Shown in pieces: positions 32,701-40,387 of a stretch of DNA of 64,000 bases. Location: NCBI RefSeq assembly GCF_027497355.1, contig NZ_CP114909.1, forward strand, positions 2,976,001 to 3,040,000, given 5' to 3'. Position numbers and translations under genes: made by a program. The stretch is from Micromonospora sp. WMMA1947 (GTDB taxonomy: Bacteria; Actinomycetota; Actinomycetes; Mycobacteriales; Micromonosporaceae). Below the pieces are notes generated by a model, which worked only from the letters and a program-made list of their open reading frames with translations, did no database searches and was not told the DNA's origin. Position 1 is the first letter of the stretch; each line of letters begins with the position of its first letter.

Positions 32701-34263
32701 GTGAGACTCCGCCCCCGCCTGGCGACGCTCGCCGCCGCGCTGACCACCGCCGTGGTCGCCGGTGCCCTGCTCGCCGCCCCGCCCGCCTCGGCCGCCACCG
32801 CGGCCTTCGTCCGCACCTCCAGCTGGAGCAGCGGGTACGAGGCCCGGTTCACCGTCACCAACGACAGCTCCGCCGCCATCTCCTCGTGGAACGTCCAGTT
32901 CGACCTGCCCGCCGGCAGCACGCTCGGCTCGTTCTGGGACGCCCGCCTCACCACCTCCGGCCAGCACGTCACCGCCGTCAACCAGTCCTGGAACGGCGCG
33001 CTCGCCCCGGGTGCCAGCACCAGCTTCGGCTTCGTCGTCAGCGGCACCGGCGACCCGGTGAACTGCACCGTCAACGGCGCCTCCTGCACCGGCGGCGGCA
33101 ACCCCGGCAACCCGGGCGCGCCCACCACCCCCGGCGGACTGCGGGTCACCGGCACCACCGCGTCCTCGGTGTCGCTCGCCTGGAACGCGGTCTCCGGCAC
33201 CGTCACCGGCTACCGGGTGTACGAGGGCAGCACCGTCAAGGCCACCGTCACCGGCACCTCGGCCACCGTCTCCGGGCTGGCCGCGTGCAGCGGGCACAGC
33301 TACACAGTGACCGCGTACAACGGCAGCGGCGAGTCGGCGAAGTCGGCGGCGGTCGCGGCCACCACCAGCGGCTGCACCGGAGGCGGCGGTGCCATGGCCG
33401 CCGCGCCCTACCTCTACCCGGGCTGGGGCGACCCGCCCGCGCCGTCCACCGTGATGGGCGCGACCGGGATCAAGTGGTTCACCATCGCGTTCGTGCTCTC
33501 CGGCGGCGGCTGCACCCCGGCCTGGGACGGCACCGGCCCGCTGACCGGCGGCACGCACGCCGCCACCATCGCGGCGATCAAGGCGGCCGGCGGCGACGTC
33601 ATCCCGTCCTTCGGCGGGTGGAGCGGCAACAAGCTCGGCCCGAACTGCTCGACCGCCGCCGCGCTGGCCGGCGCCTACCAGCAGGTCATCAACGCGTACG
33701 GGCTGAAGGCGATCGACATCGACATCGAGAACAGCGACGAGTTCGAGAACGAGGTGGTGCAGGACCGCATCCTGGACGCCCTGAAGATCGTCAAGCAGAA
33801 CAACCCGGGGATCAAGACCATCATCACGTTCGGCACCTCGACCACCGGGCCGTCGTACTACGGCACCCGGCTGATCAACCAGGCGGCGGCCAAGGGCGCC
33901 GGGATCGACGTGTTCACCATCATGCCGTTCGACTTCGGCGGCGGCGCGAACATGTACCAGAACACGGTGAACGCGGCCGAGGGCCTGAAGACCGCGCTGC
34001 GCAACGCGTTCGGCTGGTCCGACGCCACCGCGTACGCGCACATGGGCCTGTCCGGCATGAACGGCCTCTCCGACCAGCAGGAGCTGACCTCGCCGGCCAC
34101 CTGGACGCAGATCCGCGACTGGGCCAAGGCGCGCGGCCTGGCCCGGTTCACGTTCTGGTCGGTCAACCGGGACCGGCCCTGCCCGGGCGGGGGCGTGGTC
34201 GCCAACTGCTCCGGCATCGCGCAGAACACCTGGGAGTTCACCGGCATCACCGCCGGATTCTGA
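32701..34263 (+). CDS. Secreted GH18 chitinase-like enzyme with CBM2 and FN3 domains
   Basis: 520 residues from GTG 32701, with ctggagg 5 bases upstream. Order: signal peptide to about residue 32 (PPASAATA); CBM2 (33-128) with SSWSSGYEARFTV, SSWNVQF, FWDARL and NQSWNGALAPGAS; Gly/Pro linker; FN3 (about 142-220); second linker; GH18 domain (about 235-520). The catalytic segment is AIDIDIEN, with Asp339, Asp341 and acid Glu343. The first Asp of the usual DxxDxDxE is a lysine, but the core DxDxE is intact. A later YAHMGLSGMN and a FTFWSVNRDRP strand also fit. It probably cleaves chitin outside the cell. It follows the GH16 enzyme but has its own promoter. Confidence 0.92.
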   Translation: MRLRPRLATLAAALTTAVVAGALLAAPPASAATAAFVRTSSWSSGYEARFTVTNDSSAAISSWNVQFDLPAGSTLGSFWDARLTTSGQHVTAVNQSWNGALAPGASTSFGFVVSGTGDPVNCTVNGASCTGGGNPGNPGAPTTPGGLRVTGTTASSVSLAWNAVSGTVTGYRVYEGSTVKATVTGTSATVSGLAACSGHSYTVTAYNGSGESAKSAAVAATTSGCTGGGGAMAAAPYLYPGWGDPPAPSTVMGATGIKWFTIAFVLSGGGCTPAWDGTGPLTGGTHAATIAAIKAAGGDVIPSFGGWSGNKLGPNCSTAAALAGAYQQVINAYGLKAIDIDIENSDEFENEVVQDRILDALKIVKQNNPGIKTIITFGTSTTGPSYYGTRLINQAAAKGAGIDVFTIMPFDFGGGANMYQNTVNAAEGLKTALRNAFGWSDATAYAHMGLSGMNGLSDQQELTSPATWTQIRDWAKARGLARFTFWSVNRDRPCPGGGVVANCSGIAQNTWEFTGITAGF

Positions 34264-34276
34264 GCCCGCGCGGCGG

Positions 34277-34939
34277 TCAGCGCCCGGTGGTCACCGACTG
34301 CCGGGCGCGCCGCCGGCGCACCTTCTTCACCGCCCAGCTGACGATCATGAAACCGAAGACGGCGAAGATCGCGTAGTTGAACCACGAGCTGTACCTGTCG
34401 ACGTCCTCCCACCGCGACCCGAGAGCGAACCCGGCGCCGACGATCAGGGCGTTCCACACGCCGCTGCCGAGCGTGGTGAGCAGGATGAACTCGCCCAGCG
34501 GCATCCGGTTGGCGCCGGCCGGGATCGAGACCAGGCTGCGCACCACAGGCACCACCCGGCCGATCAGCACCGCCCACCGGCCGTGCCGCTCGAACCAGCG
34601 GTCGGCCTTCTCCAGATCCTCCAGGTCGACCAGCGGAATGTGGTCCAGCCAGCGCTTGAGCCGGTCCTCGCCGAGCGCCGCGCCGAGCCAGTAGAGCACC
34701 AGCGCGCCGAGCAGCGAGCCGACTGTCGCGGCGACCACGATCAGCACCACGTTGAACCGGCCCTCGGCGGACAGGTAGCCGGCCATCGCCAGCACGATCT
34801 CGCTCGGGATCGGCGGGATGATGCTCTCCAGCGCCACCAGCAGCGCCACACCGACCGCGCCGAACGAGTCGATCACGCTCGCCACCCACCCGGTCAGCCC
34901 GGTGAACTGGTTCGGGTCGACGTCCTGGGCCAGGGCCAT
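34277..34939 (-). CDS. DedA-family membrane protein (SNARE-associated fold)
   Basis: 220 residues from ATG 34939 with aaggac upstream. Typical DedA features: ESIIPPIPSEIVLAMAGYLS, a reentrant-loop-like glycine-rich segment, GRWAVLIGRVVPVVRSLVSIPAG with the conserved arginines, and EFILLTTLGSGVWNALIVGAGF, followed by a final helix and a basic tail. DedA proteins are inner-membrane proteins implicated in lipid carrier recycling (undecaprenyl phosphate flipping for some members), membrane potential and drug tolerance. Which subgroup this belongs to cannot be told by eye. It converges with the GH18 gene at a distance of 13 bp. Confidence 0.92.
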   Translation of the reverse strand: MALAQDVDPNQFTGLTGWVASVIDSFGAVGVALLVALESIIPPIPSEIVLAMAGYLSAEGRFNVVLIVVAATVGSLLGALVLYWLGAALGEDRLKRWLDHIPLVDLEDLEKADRWFERHGRWAVLIGRVVPVVRSLVSIPAGANRMPLGEFILLTTLGSGVWNALIVGAGFALGSRWEDVDRYSSWFNYAIFAVFGFMIVSWAVKKVRRRRARQSVTTGR

Positions 34940-35009
34940 GGCGGTCCTTCCACGCGAGAGCCGGAGATCCGGAAGTGTTACCCGGACCGGCTGCCGCCAC
35001 ACCTGTGAC

Positions 35010-35603
35010 TCAGCCCTCCGGGTGCAGCGCCGCGTCCGCCGGACCCCGCCGCCAGCCGGTGAAGCGGACCACCAGGCCGCCCCGGCTGGGCGAACAGCAG
35101 TACGGCCCGGCCGACGCCTGCGCCGCCGGATCGAGCGGGGCGACGCGGACCAGCCGCCACGGCTCGTCGTCACACCGGGCCCGTACCGTCAGCGCGTCGC
35201 CGGCCCGGCTCACCCGGACCGTGACCTCACGGCCCGACCACTGCGGCACCGGCGCGACCGACCAGTCGGAGAACTCGTCGGTGACCACTGCTCCGACCTG
35301 CGGGACGCCGTCGCTCACCTCGACCCCGGCCTTGGTCCACCGCCGCTCGTCCACCCGGACCAGCACGCCGGCCTGGTCGAACTGGGCCGCGTAGTCGAGC
35401 AGGAACGACACCTCCACGGCGCTGTCCACGCCGAACGGCGCGAGCAGCGCCGAGCCGTCGTCGTGCACGAAGCCGTAGCTGGTGCGCCGCCAGAAGTCGC
35501 TGCCGCCGCGCGGCTCGACCAGCAGGCCGCGACCGTCCGGCTCGGCCCGCTCCGGCGGGTTCAGCCAGGTGCCGGCGGACCAGTCGTACGCCTCCTCGCT
35601 CAT
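35010..35603 (-). CDS. DUF1349 (YesU-like) beta-sandwich protein
   Basis: 197 residues, no signal peptide. The pattern WLNPPERAEPDGRGLLVEP, DFWRRTSYGFVHDDGSALLAPF, VEVSFLLDYAAQFDQAGVLVRVDERRWTKAGVEVSDG and SPSRGGLVVRFTGW matches the DUF1349 family, a concanavalin-like fold. B. subtilis YesU lies in a pectin-utilisation cluster, but most homologues are uncharacterised. The conserved Asp, Gln and Trp residues may bind a sugar. It is divergent from the GH13 enzyme by only 53 bp, so the two probably share a promoter region, and both may concern carbohydrates. Confidence 0.88.
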   Translation of the reverse strand: MSEEAYDWSAGTWLNPPERAEPDGRGLLVEPRGGSDFWRRTSYGFVHDDGSALLAPFGVDSAVEVSFLLDYAAQFDQAGVLVRVDERRWTKAGVEVSDGVPQVGAVVTDEFSDWSVAPVPQWSGREVTVRVSRAGDALTVRARCDDEPWRLVRVAPLDPAAQASAGPYCCSPSRGGLVVRFTGWRRGPADAALHPEG

Positions 35604-35656
35604 CGGAGCACCGTACCGGGTTTGCCGCCGCGCGCGTTCGGAGAAGTAGTCCTCGC

Positions 35657-37309
35657 ATGGGTGACAGGTGGTATCAGGAGGCGGTCGTCTACTGCCTCGA
35701 CGTGGACACTTTCGCGGACTCCGACGGCGACGGGGTGGGTGACTTCCAGGGCGTGATCGGGCGCCTGGACTACCTGGCCCGGCTCGGGGTGACGTGCCTC
35801 TGGCTGAACCCCATCCATCCCTCGCCGAACGAGGACGACGGGTACGACGCGACCGACTTCTACAACGTCGACCCGCGACTGGGCACCCTCGGCGACTTCG
35901 CCGAACTGCTGCACCAGGCGAGCAACAGGGGCATCCGGGTGATCATCGACCTGGTGGTCAACCACACCTCCGACCAGCACCCGTGGTTCCAGTCCGCCCG
36001 CTCCTCGCCGGATTCGCCGTACCGGGACTGGTACGTCTGGGCCGACCACGAGCCGGCCGACCGCCACCAGGGCATGGTGTTCCCGGGCGAGCAGCACGAG
36101 ACGTGGACGTACGACCGGACCGCCAAGGCGTGGTACTACCACCGCTTCTACAAGTTCCAGCCGGACCTGAACATCGAGAACCCCAAGGTCCGCGCGGAGA
36201 TCAAGAAGATCACCTCGTTCTGGCTCCAGCTCGGCGTCTCCGGCTTCCGGATGGACGCCGTGCCGTTCATCATCGAGCGCACCGAGCCGGGCAACCCGAA
36301 CTCACCCAAGGACTTCGACTTCCTCACCGACCTGCGCCAGCACGTGCAGTGGCGGCGCGGCGACGCGGTCCTGCTCGCCGAGGCGAACGTCGAGCCGGAC
36401 GAGCTGCCCGTCTACTTCGGTGACGGCAGCGGCTCGGGCAACCGGATCCACATGCTGTTCGACTTCATGCTCAACGGCCGGCTGATGCTCGCCCTGGCCC
36501 GGGAGGACCCGGAGGTGATCATCGAGGCGTTGCGCGACACCCCGAAGCTGCCCACCGGCGGCCAGTGGGCCACGTTCCTGCGCAACCACGACGAGATCGA
36601 CCTGTCCCGGCTCACCGCCGACCAGCGCAACGACGTGCTGGCGAAGTTCGGCCCGGACGAGAACATGCAGCTCTACGGCCGGGGCATCCGCCGCCGGCTG
36701 GCGCCCATGCTCGGCAACGACCGCCGGCACATCGAGCTGGCGTACTCGCTGCAGTTCTCGCTGCGTGGCACCCCCGTGCTGCGCTACGGCGAGGAGATCG
36801 GCATGGGGGAGGACCTGTCGCTGGACGGGCGCGACGCGATCCGTACCCCGATGCAGTGGTCGTACGCCGACAACGCCGGCTTCTCCACCGCGGAGCCGGA
36901 GAAGCTGGTCCGCCCGGTGATCGACAAGGGCGAGTACGGCTATCAGAAGGTCAACGTCACCGCCCAGCGCAAGGACCCGCGCTCGCTGCTCGGCTGGTTC
37001 GAGCGGATGATCCGGACGCTGCGGGAGGCACCGGAGACCGGCTCGGGCAGCACCACGTACATCGATGTGCCGATGCCGTCGGGCGTGCTCGCGCACCGGG
37101 CCGACGGGCGTACCGGGACCATGGTCTTCCTGCACAATCTCGGCACCGAGGACGTGGAGGTGGACCTGAGCACGCTGGCGCCGGAGGCGGACCTGCCGAT
37201 CGACGTGCTCAGCGACCGCAACTACGAGGACGTGGGCAAGCTCGACCGGCTCAAGCTCGGCGGGTACGGCTACCGGTGGATCCGGCTCTGCCGGGGACAC
37301 GAGCGGTAG
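35657..37309 (+). CDS. GH13 alpha-amylase-family enzyme, trehalose-synthase-like
   Basis: 550 residues, cytoplasmic (no signal peptide). It is a TIM-barrel GH13 enzyme with the four conserved regions: DLVVNHTS, GFRMDAVP (nucleophile Asp200), LLAEAN (acid/base Glu242) and FLRNHDE (Asp312). The N-terminus (WYQEAVVYCLDVDTFADSDGDGVGDFQG) and the DAIRTPMQWS segment resemble trehalose synthase and oligo-1,6-glucosidase types. It is shorter than the usual trehalose synthase and has no kinase fusion. A trehalose/maltose or alpha-glucoside role is likely; the exact activity is undecided. The gene starts 53 bp from the divergent DUF1349 gene. Confidence 0.88.
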   Translation: MGDRWYQEAVVYCLDVDTFADSDGDGVGDFQGVIGRLDYLARLGVTCLWLNPIHPSPNEDDGYDATDFYNVDPRLGTLGDFAELLHQASNRGIRVIIDLVVNHTSDQHPWFQSARSSPDSPYRDWYVWADHEPADRHQGMVFPGEQHETWTYDRTAKAWYYHRFYKFQPDLNIENPKVRAEIKKITSFWLQLGVSGFRMDAVPFIIERTEPGNPNSPKDFDFLTDLRQHVQWRRGDAVLLAEANVEPDELPVYFGDGSGSGNRIHMLFDFMLNGRLMLALAREDPEVIIEALRDTPKLPTGGQWATFLRNHDEIDLSRLTADQRNDVLAKFGPDENMQLYGRGIRRRLAPMLGNDRRHIELAYSLQFSLRGTPVLRYGEEIGMGEDLSLDGRDAIRTPMQWSYADNAGFSTAEPEKLVRPVIDKGEYGYQKVNVTAQRKDPRSLLGWFERMIRTLREAPETGSGSTTYIDVPMPSGVLAHRADGRTGTMVFLHNLGTEDVEVDLSTLAPEADLPIDVLSDRNYEDVGKLDRLKLGGYGYRWIRLCRGHER

Positions 37310-37370
37310 GGGGCGGCGTACCGGCGGGTTAAGCTCCTTCGATCGAGCCACAAGTTACCGGGAGGTAAGC

Positions 37371-38129
37371 ATGTCGGAGGAGCCCCGCGTCGCCATCGTC
37401 ACCGGAGCCGCGCGCGGCATCGGGGCCGCGACCGCCCGCCGGCTGGCGGCCGACGGCATGGCCGTCGCCGTGGTCGACATCGACGAGTCCGCCACCAAGG
37501 AGACGGTGGACGCCATCGGCTCGGCCGGCGGCCGGGCGCTGGGTGTCGGCGCCGACGTGTCCGACCGGGCCCAGGTCGAGGCCGCCGTGGAACGGATCGC
37601 CGCCGAACTGGGCGCACCGACAGTGCTCGTCAACAACGCGGGCGTGCTGCGTGACAACCTGCTGTTCAAGATGACCGAGGGCGACTGGGACACGGTCATG
37701 GGCGTGCACCTGCGCGGGGCGTTCCTGTTCAGCCAGGCCGCGCAGAAGCACATGGTCGAGGCGAAGTGGGGCCGGATCGTCAACCTGTCCAGCACGTCCG
37801 CGCTCGGCAACCGGGGCCAGGCCAACTACTCGGCCGCCAAGGCCGGCCTCCAGGGCTTCACCAAGACGCTGGCGATCGAGCTGGGCCCGTTCGGGGTGAC
37901 AGTCAACGCGGTCGCGCCAGGCTTCATCGTCACCGACATGACCGCTGCCACCGCGGCCCGGATGAAGGTCGACTTCGACGACCTGCAGAAGCACGCCGCC
38001 GCCGAGATCCCGGTCCGCCGTCCCGGCCGCCCGGAGGACGTGGCGCACACCATCTCGTTCCTGGCCAGCGAGGGCGCGTCCTTCGTCTCCGGCCAGGTCA
38101 TCTACGTCGCCGGCGGTCCGAAGGACTGA
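37371..38129 (+). CDS. FabG-like 3-oxoacyl-ACP reductase (SDR)
   Basis: 252 residues with ggaggt six bases before the ATG. Canonical SDR motifs: IVTGAARGIGAATA (NADP glycine loop), LVNNAGVLRDN, NLSSTSALGNRGQANYSAAKAGL with the Ser/Tyr/Lys triad, VNAVAPGFIVTDMTA, and a C-terminal GQVIYVAGGP. The pattern is close to FabG enzymes that reduce 3-oxoacyl-ACP to 3-hydroxyacyl-ACP. Other fatty acid synthesis genes are absent, so it may act on a special acyl or polyketide substrate or in beta-oxidation. It is 61 bp downstream of the GH13 gene with no terminator between, but the functions seem unrelated. Confidence 0.9.
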   Translation: MSEEPRVAIVTGAARGIGAATARRLAADGMAVAVVDIDESATKETVDAIGSAGGRALGVGADVSDRAQVEAAVERIAAELGAPTVLVNNAGVLRDNLLFKMTEGDWDTVMGVHLRGAFLFSQAAQKHMVEAKWGRIVNLSSTSALGNRGQANYSAAKAGLQGFTKTLAIELGPFGVTVNAVAPGFIVTDMTAATAARMKVDFDDLQKHAAAEIPVRRPGRPEDVAHTISFLASEGASFVSGQVIYVAGGPKD

Positions 38130-38154
38130 CCGGCCCGACCCGGCGCGGGCCCGC

Positions 38155-38571
38155 TCAGGCGGGGTCGCGCCGGGTGCGCCACAGCCAGAACAGGCCGAGC
38201 ACCGGCAGCACCAGCGGCACGTAGCCGTAGCCGCTGCCGAAGTCGGACCAGACCGTCTCGTCCGGGAACAGCTCCTTGTCGGCGATGCTCAGCACACCCA
38301 CCCCGAGCACCCCGACCAGTTCGACTGTGCAGCAGGCCAGCGCGACCCGGCGGCCGGCGTGCCCGGCCCGGGCCAGCCCGACCGCCGCCACGATGTAGAT
38401 CAGCGCCGCCACCGCGGAGAGCAGGTACGCCACCGGCGCCTCGTCGAACTTCGTGGCGATCTGCAAGCTCGCCCGCGAGGTCGCGGCGATGGCGAAGACG
38501 ATGTAGACGGCGATCAGCAGCCGGCCCGGCCCGCGGTTGGTGGCGCGCTGCTCGGTCGTGGACTCAGCCAC
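38155..38571 (-). CDS. Small four-helix membrane protein
   Basis: 138 residues. After a short polar N-terminus come about four hydrophobic helices (LLIAVYIVFAIAAT; APVAYLLSAVAALIYIVAAVG; VALACCTVELVGVLGVGVLS; YVPLVLPVLGLFWLW) and a basic RTRRDPA end. The pattern between helices 3 and 4, IADKELFPDETVWSDFGSGYG, is acidic and probably external. I recall this as a common uncharacterised actinobacterial integral membrane protein. It overlaps the following gene start-to-stop by 8 bp with a 138-residue partner, so the two are likely co-translated and may form one complex. Confidence 0.75.
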   Translation of the reverse strand: MAESTTEQRATNRGPGRLLIAVYIVFAIAATSRASLQIATKFDEAPVAYLLSAVAALIYIVAAVGLARAGHAGRRVALACCTVELVGVLGVGVLSIADKELFPDETVWSDFGSGYGYVPLVLPVLGLFWLWRTRRDPA

Positions 38572-38980
38572 CGAGGACCTCCCAGGTCTGCTGCAGCCGT
38601 ACCGCCACGACCGGCGTGACCAGGCAGATCGCGCAGACGATGCCCGAGCCCCAGCGGGTCGGCTCCATCCGGGCCAGCACCCAGGCCAGCGGCGGCAGGC
38701 AGACGAGCGTCGCCAGGTAACCGAAGAACGCGCCCGGCTCGCCCGGCCGATCCCCGCCGCCGAGCGCCACGAGGGCCGCCACGGTGAGCGCGAGCAGCGC
38801 CACCTCCAGCACGGCCAGGCCGACGAACTGGATCCGGTCCGGCGGCCGGTGGCGTACCGCCGCCACCAGGGCCCAGACGGCGACCGCCAGCGAGATCACG
38901 ATCGCGACCGTGGCGAGCGGCCCGTCCACCGGAGAGGCGGCTGCCGCGCTGGTCGTCGACACGGTGTCGTTCACCGGCAC
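38564..38980 (-). CDS. Small four-helix membrane protein, overlapping partner
   Basis: 138 residues from GTG 38980; GTG 38974 is an alternative. Four hydrophobic helices: VAIVISLAVAVWALVAAV, FVGLAVLEVALLALTVAALVAL, FFGYLATLVCLPPLAWVLA, and GIVCAICLVTPVVAVRL, with RMEPTRWGS as a short cytoplasmic loop. Its stop lies inside the start region of the downstream membrane gene (8-bp overlap). No family with a known role is recognised. Confidence 0.75.
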   Translation of the reverse strand: MPVNDTVSTTSAAAASPVDGPLATVAIVISLAVAVWALVAAVRHRPPDRIQFVGLAVLEVALLALTVAALVALGGGDRPGEPGAFFGYLATLVCLPPLAWVLARMEPTRWGSGIVCAICLVTPVVAVRLQQTWEVLGG

Positions 38981-39105
38981 AGCCTACTAATCCGTGTAGT
39001 AGCGGCTCGCCCGCCGGGTCGGGGCGCGCCGGACGGGTCCGGCGACTAGCGTGGATCACGGTCCCGGCGTACGCCGGTGGCGGACGTGGACGGCAGGGGG
39101 TCGGG

Positions 39106-40002
39106 GTGCGGTTCGGGTTGTTCGGCACTGGTTACTGGGCGGCGGAGACGCACGCCGCGGCCATCGAGGCACACCCGCGGGCCCGGCTCGCCGGTGTCTG
39201 GGGGCGGAACCCGGCGAAGGCGGAGGAACTGGCCACCCGGCACGGCGTACCGGCCTTCACCGACGTGGACGCGCTGATCGACGCCGCCGACGCGGTCGCG
39301 GTGGCGCTCCCGCCGGACGTGCAGGCCGACATCGCCCTCCGGGCCGCCACCGCCGGGCGGCACCTGCTGCTGGACAAGCCGCTGGCGCTCGACCTCGCCG
39401 ACGCCGACCGGGTGGTCGACGCGGCGCAGGCGTCCGGGGTGGCCTCGGTGGTCTTCTTCACCCAGCGTTTCCACCCGAACGTGATCGGCTTCCTCGCCTC
39501 GACCGCGGCGGCCGGCGGCTGGCAGCACGCCCGCGCCACCATGTTCGCGTCGATCTTCCAGCCGGGTAACCCGTACGGCGACTCGACCTGGCGGCGGGAG
39601 CGCGGCGCGCTCTGGGACATCGGCCCGCACGCGTTGTCGCTGATCCTGCCGGTGCTCGGCCGGGTCACCCGGGTCGCCGCCATGGACGGCCCGAGCGGCC
39701 TGGTGCACCTGCTGCTCACCCACGACGGCGGCGCGACCAGTTCGCTGTCGCTGACCCTGGACGCGCCGTCCGAGGCGGTCACCCGGGACTTCGTCTTCTT
39801 CGGCGAGAACGGCACCGAGACCGTCCCGCCCGGCGACGGCAGCGCGCTCCAGGCGTTCGGCGCCGCGCTCGACCAGTTGCTGGAGGAGGTCGACGCCGGC
39901 ACCCGCGACCACCGCTGCGACGTGCGGTTCGGGCGCGAGGTGGTGGCCGTGCTGGACGCCGCGCAGACCGCCCGCGCCCAGGCCCGCACCGTCGAACTGT
40001 AA
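39106..40002 (+). CDS. Gfo/Idh/MocA-family oxidoreductase
   Basis: 298 residues from GTG 39106, near the normal size. The N-terminal Rossmann domain has GLFGTGYWA, VWGRNPAKA and ALPPDVQ; the catalytic-region motif LLLDKPLALD corresponds to the usual EKP. The C-terminal half carries WRRERGALWDIGPHALSLIL, the conserved region around the substrate pocket (GALxDxGxH). These enzymes oxidise or reduce sugar-like substrates with NAD(P). Substrate unknown. The TAA stop codon (40000-40002) forms the first three bases of the 56-bp repeat. The gene is single, facing convergently to DUF2795. Confidence 0.9.
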   Translation: MRFGLFGTGYWAAETHAAAIEAHPRARLAGVWGRNPAKAEELATRHGVPAFTDVDALIDAADAVAVALPPDVQADIALRAATAGRHLLLDKPLALDLADADRVVDAAQASGVASVVFFTQRFHPNVIGFLASTAAAGGWQHARATMFASIFQPGNPYGDSTWRRERGALWDIGPHALSLILPVLGRVTRVAAMDGPSGLVHLLLTHDGGATSSLSLTLDAPSEAVTRDFVFFGENGTETVPPGDGSALQAFGAALDQLLEEVDAGTRDHRCDVRFGREVVAVLDAAQTARAQARTVEL

Positions 40003-40055
40003 GGAAGGGCCCCTTATTAACGCCTCCGGTAGAGGAAGGGGCCCCTCTTAACACC
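40000..40055 (+). repeat. 56-bp palindromic intergenic repeat, copy 2, starting at the TAA stop of the Gfo/Idh/MocA gene
   Basis: This is the same element as 27079-27134 in gene-sense orientation (three mismatches): taaggaagggccccttatt, then aacgcctccggtagagg, then aaggggcccctcttaacacc. It lies between convergent genes and can fold into GGGGCCCC-centred hairpins, so it may also work as a terminator. Confidence 0.9.
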
Positions 40056-40072
40056 CGCAGGTCAGGCGCAGA

Positions 40073-40270
40073 TCAGGCGCCGGCCAGCGTGACGATCGCC
40101 TCGCCCAGTTCGGTGGGGGACTGGAACTCCTCGGCCGGTAGGGATCGCAACGCCTGGAGCGCCTCGGTGCTCGCGCCGTTCTCCTGGCCCCAGCGGACCA
40201 GGTCCTCCCGGGAGACCGGGTAGTCCAGCCCGGCCAGGAACTCCTGCAACTGCGCGCCGGTGACGGTCAT
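40073..40270 (-). CDS. DUF2795 small protein
   Basis: 65 residues (MTVTGAQLQEFLAGLDYPVSREDLVRWGQENG, ending in LGEAIVTLAG), a close match to the DUF2795 pattern: a compact three-helix protein with the GxDYPxxxxDLV core and a second half resembling (A)SEEVxxALxxLPxxxFxSPxEL. Function unknown. These small cytoplasmic proteins are widespread in actinobacteria and often abundant. It is divergent from the erythromycin-esterase-like gene, and the shared region has a perfect 20-bp hairpin. Confidence 0.88.
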   Translation of the reverse strand: MTVTGAQLQEFLAGLDYPVSREDLVRWGQENGASTEALQALRSLPAEEFQSPTELGEAIVTLAGA

Positions 40271-40295
40271 GCCGCCCGGCTACCCGCTGAGCCCG

Positions 40296-40340
40296 GCGGC
40301 ATTCCCGCCGCCGGCCCGGAGCCGGCGGCGGGAATGCCGC
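40296..40340. other. Perfect 20-bp hairpin between divergent genes, upstream of the esterase
   Basis: Arm 40296-40315 pairs base for base with 40321-40340 around the loop ccgga. The right arm contains an ATG (40334) in frame with the esterase gene. It is upstream of both neighbouring genes, so it is not a normal terminator; it could be an attenuator in the leader of the esterase mRNA. Confidence 0.75.
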
Positions 40341-40387
40341 TCCCGGCCCCGGCGGTTTGCCCCGGCGGGCCCCGGGTAGCCGCGGAC

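Noticed and set aside
33715..33730. GH18 gene suspected to be catalytically dead because the first Asp of DxxDxDxE is Lys
   Set aside because: The core Asp339, Asp341 and Glu343 are intact; the first position varies in active relatives, so inactivity is not supported.
32542..34041. A 499-codon minus-strand frame over the GH18 gene
   Set aside because: It is Gly/Arg/Val-rich with no recognisable motif, and the secreted chitinase on the plus strand explains the DNA.
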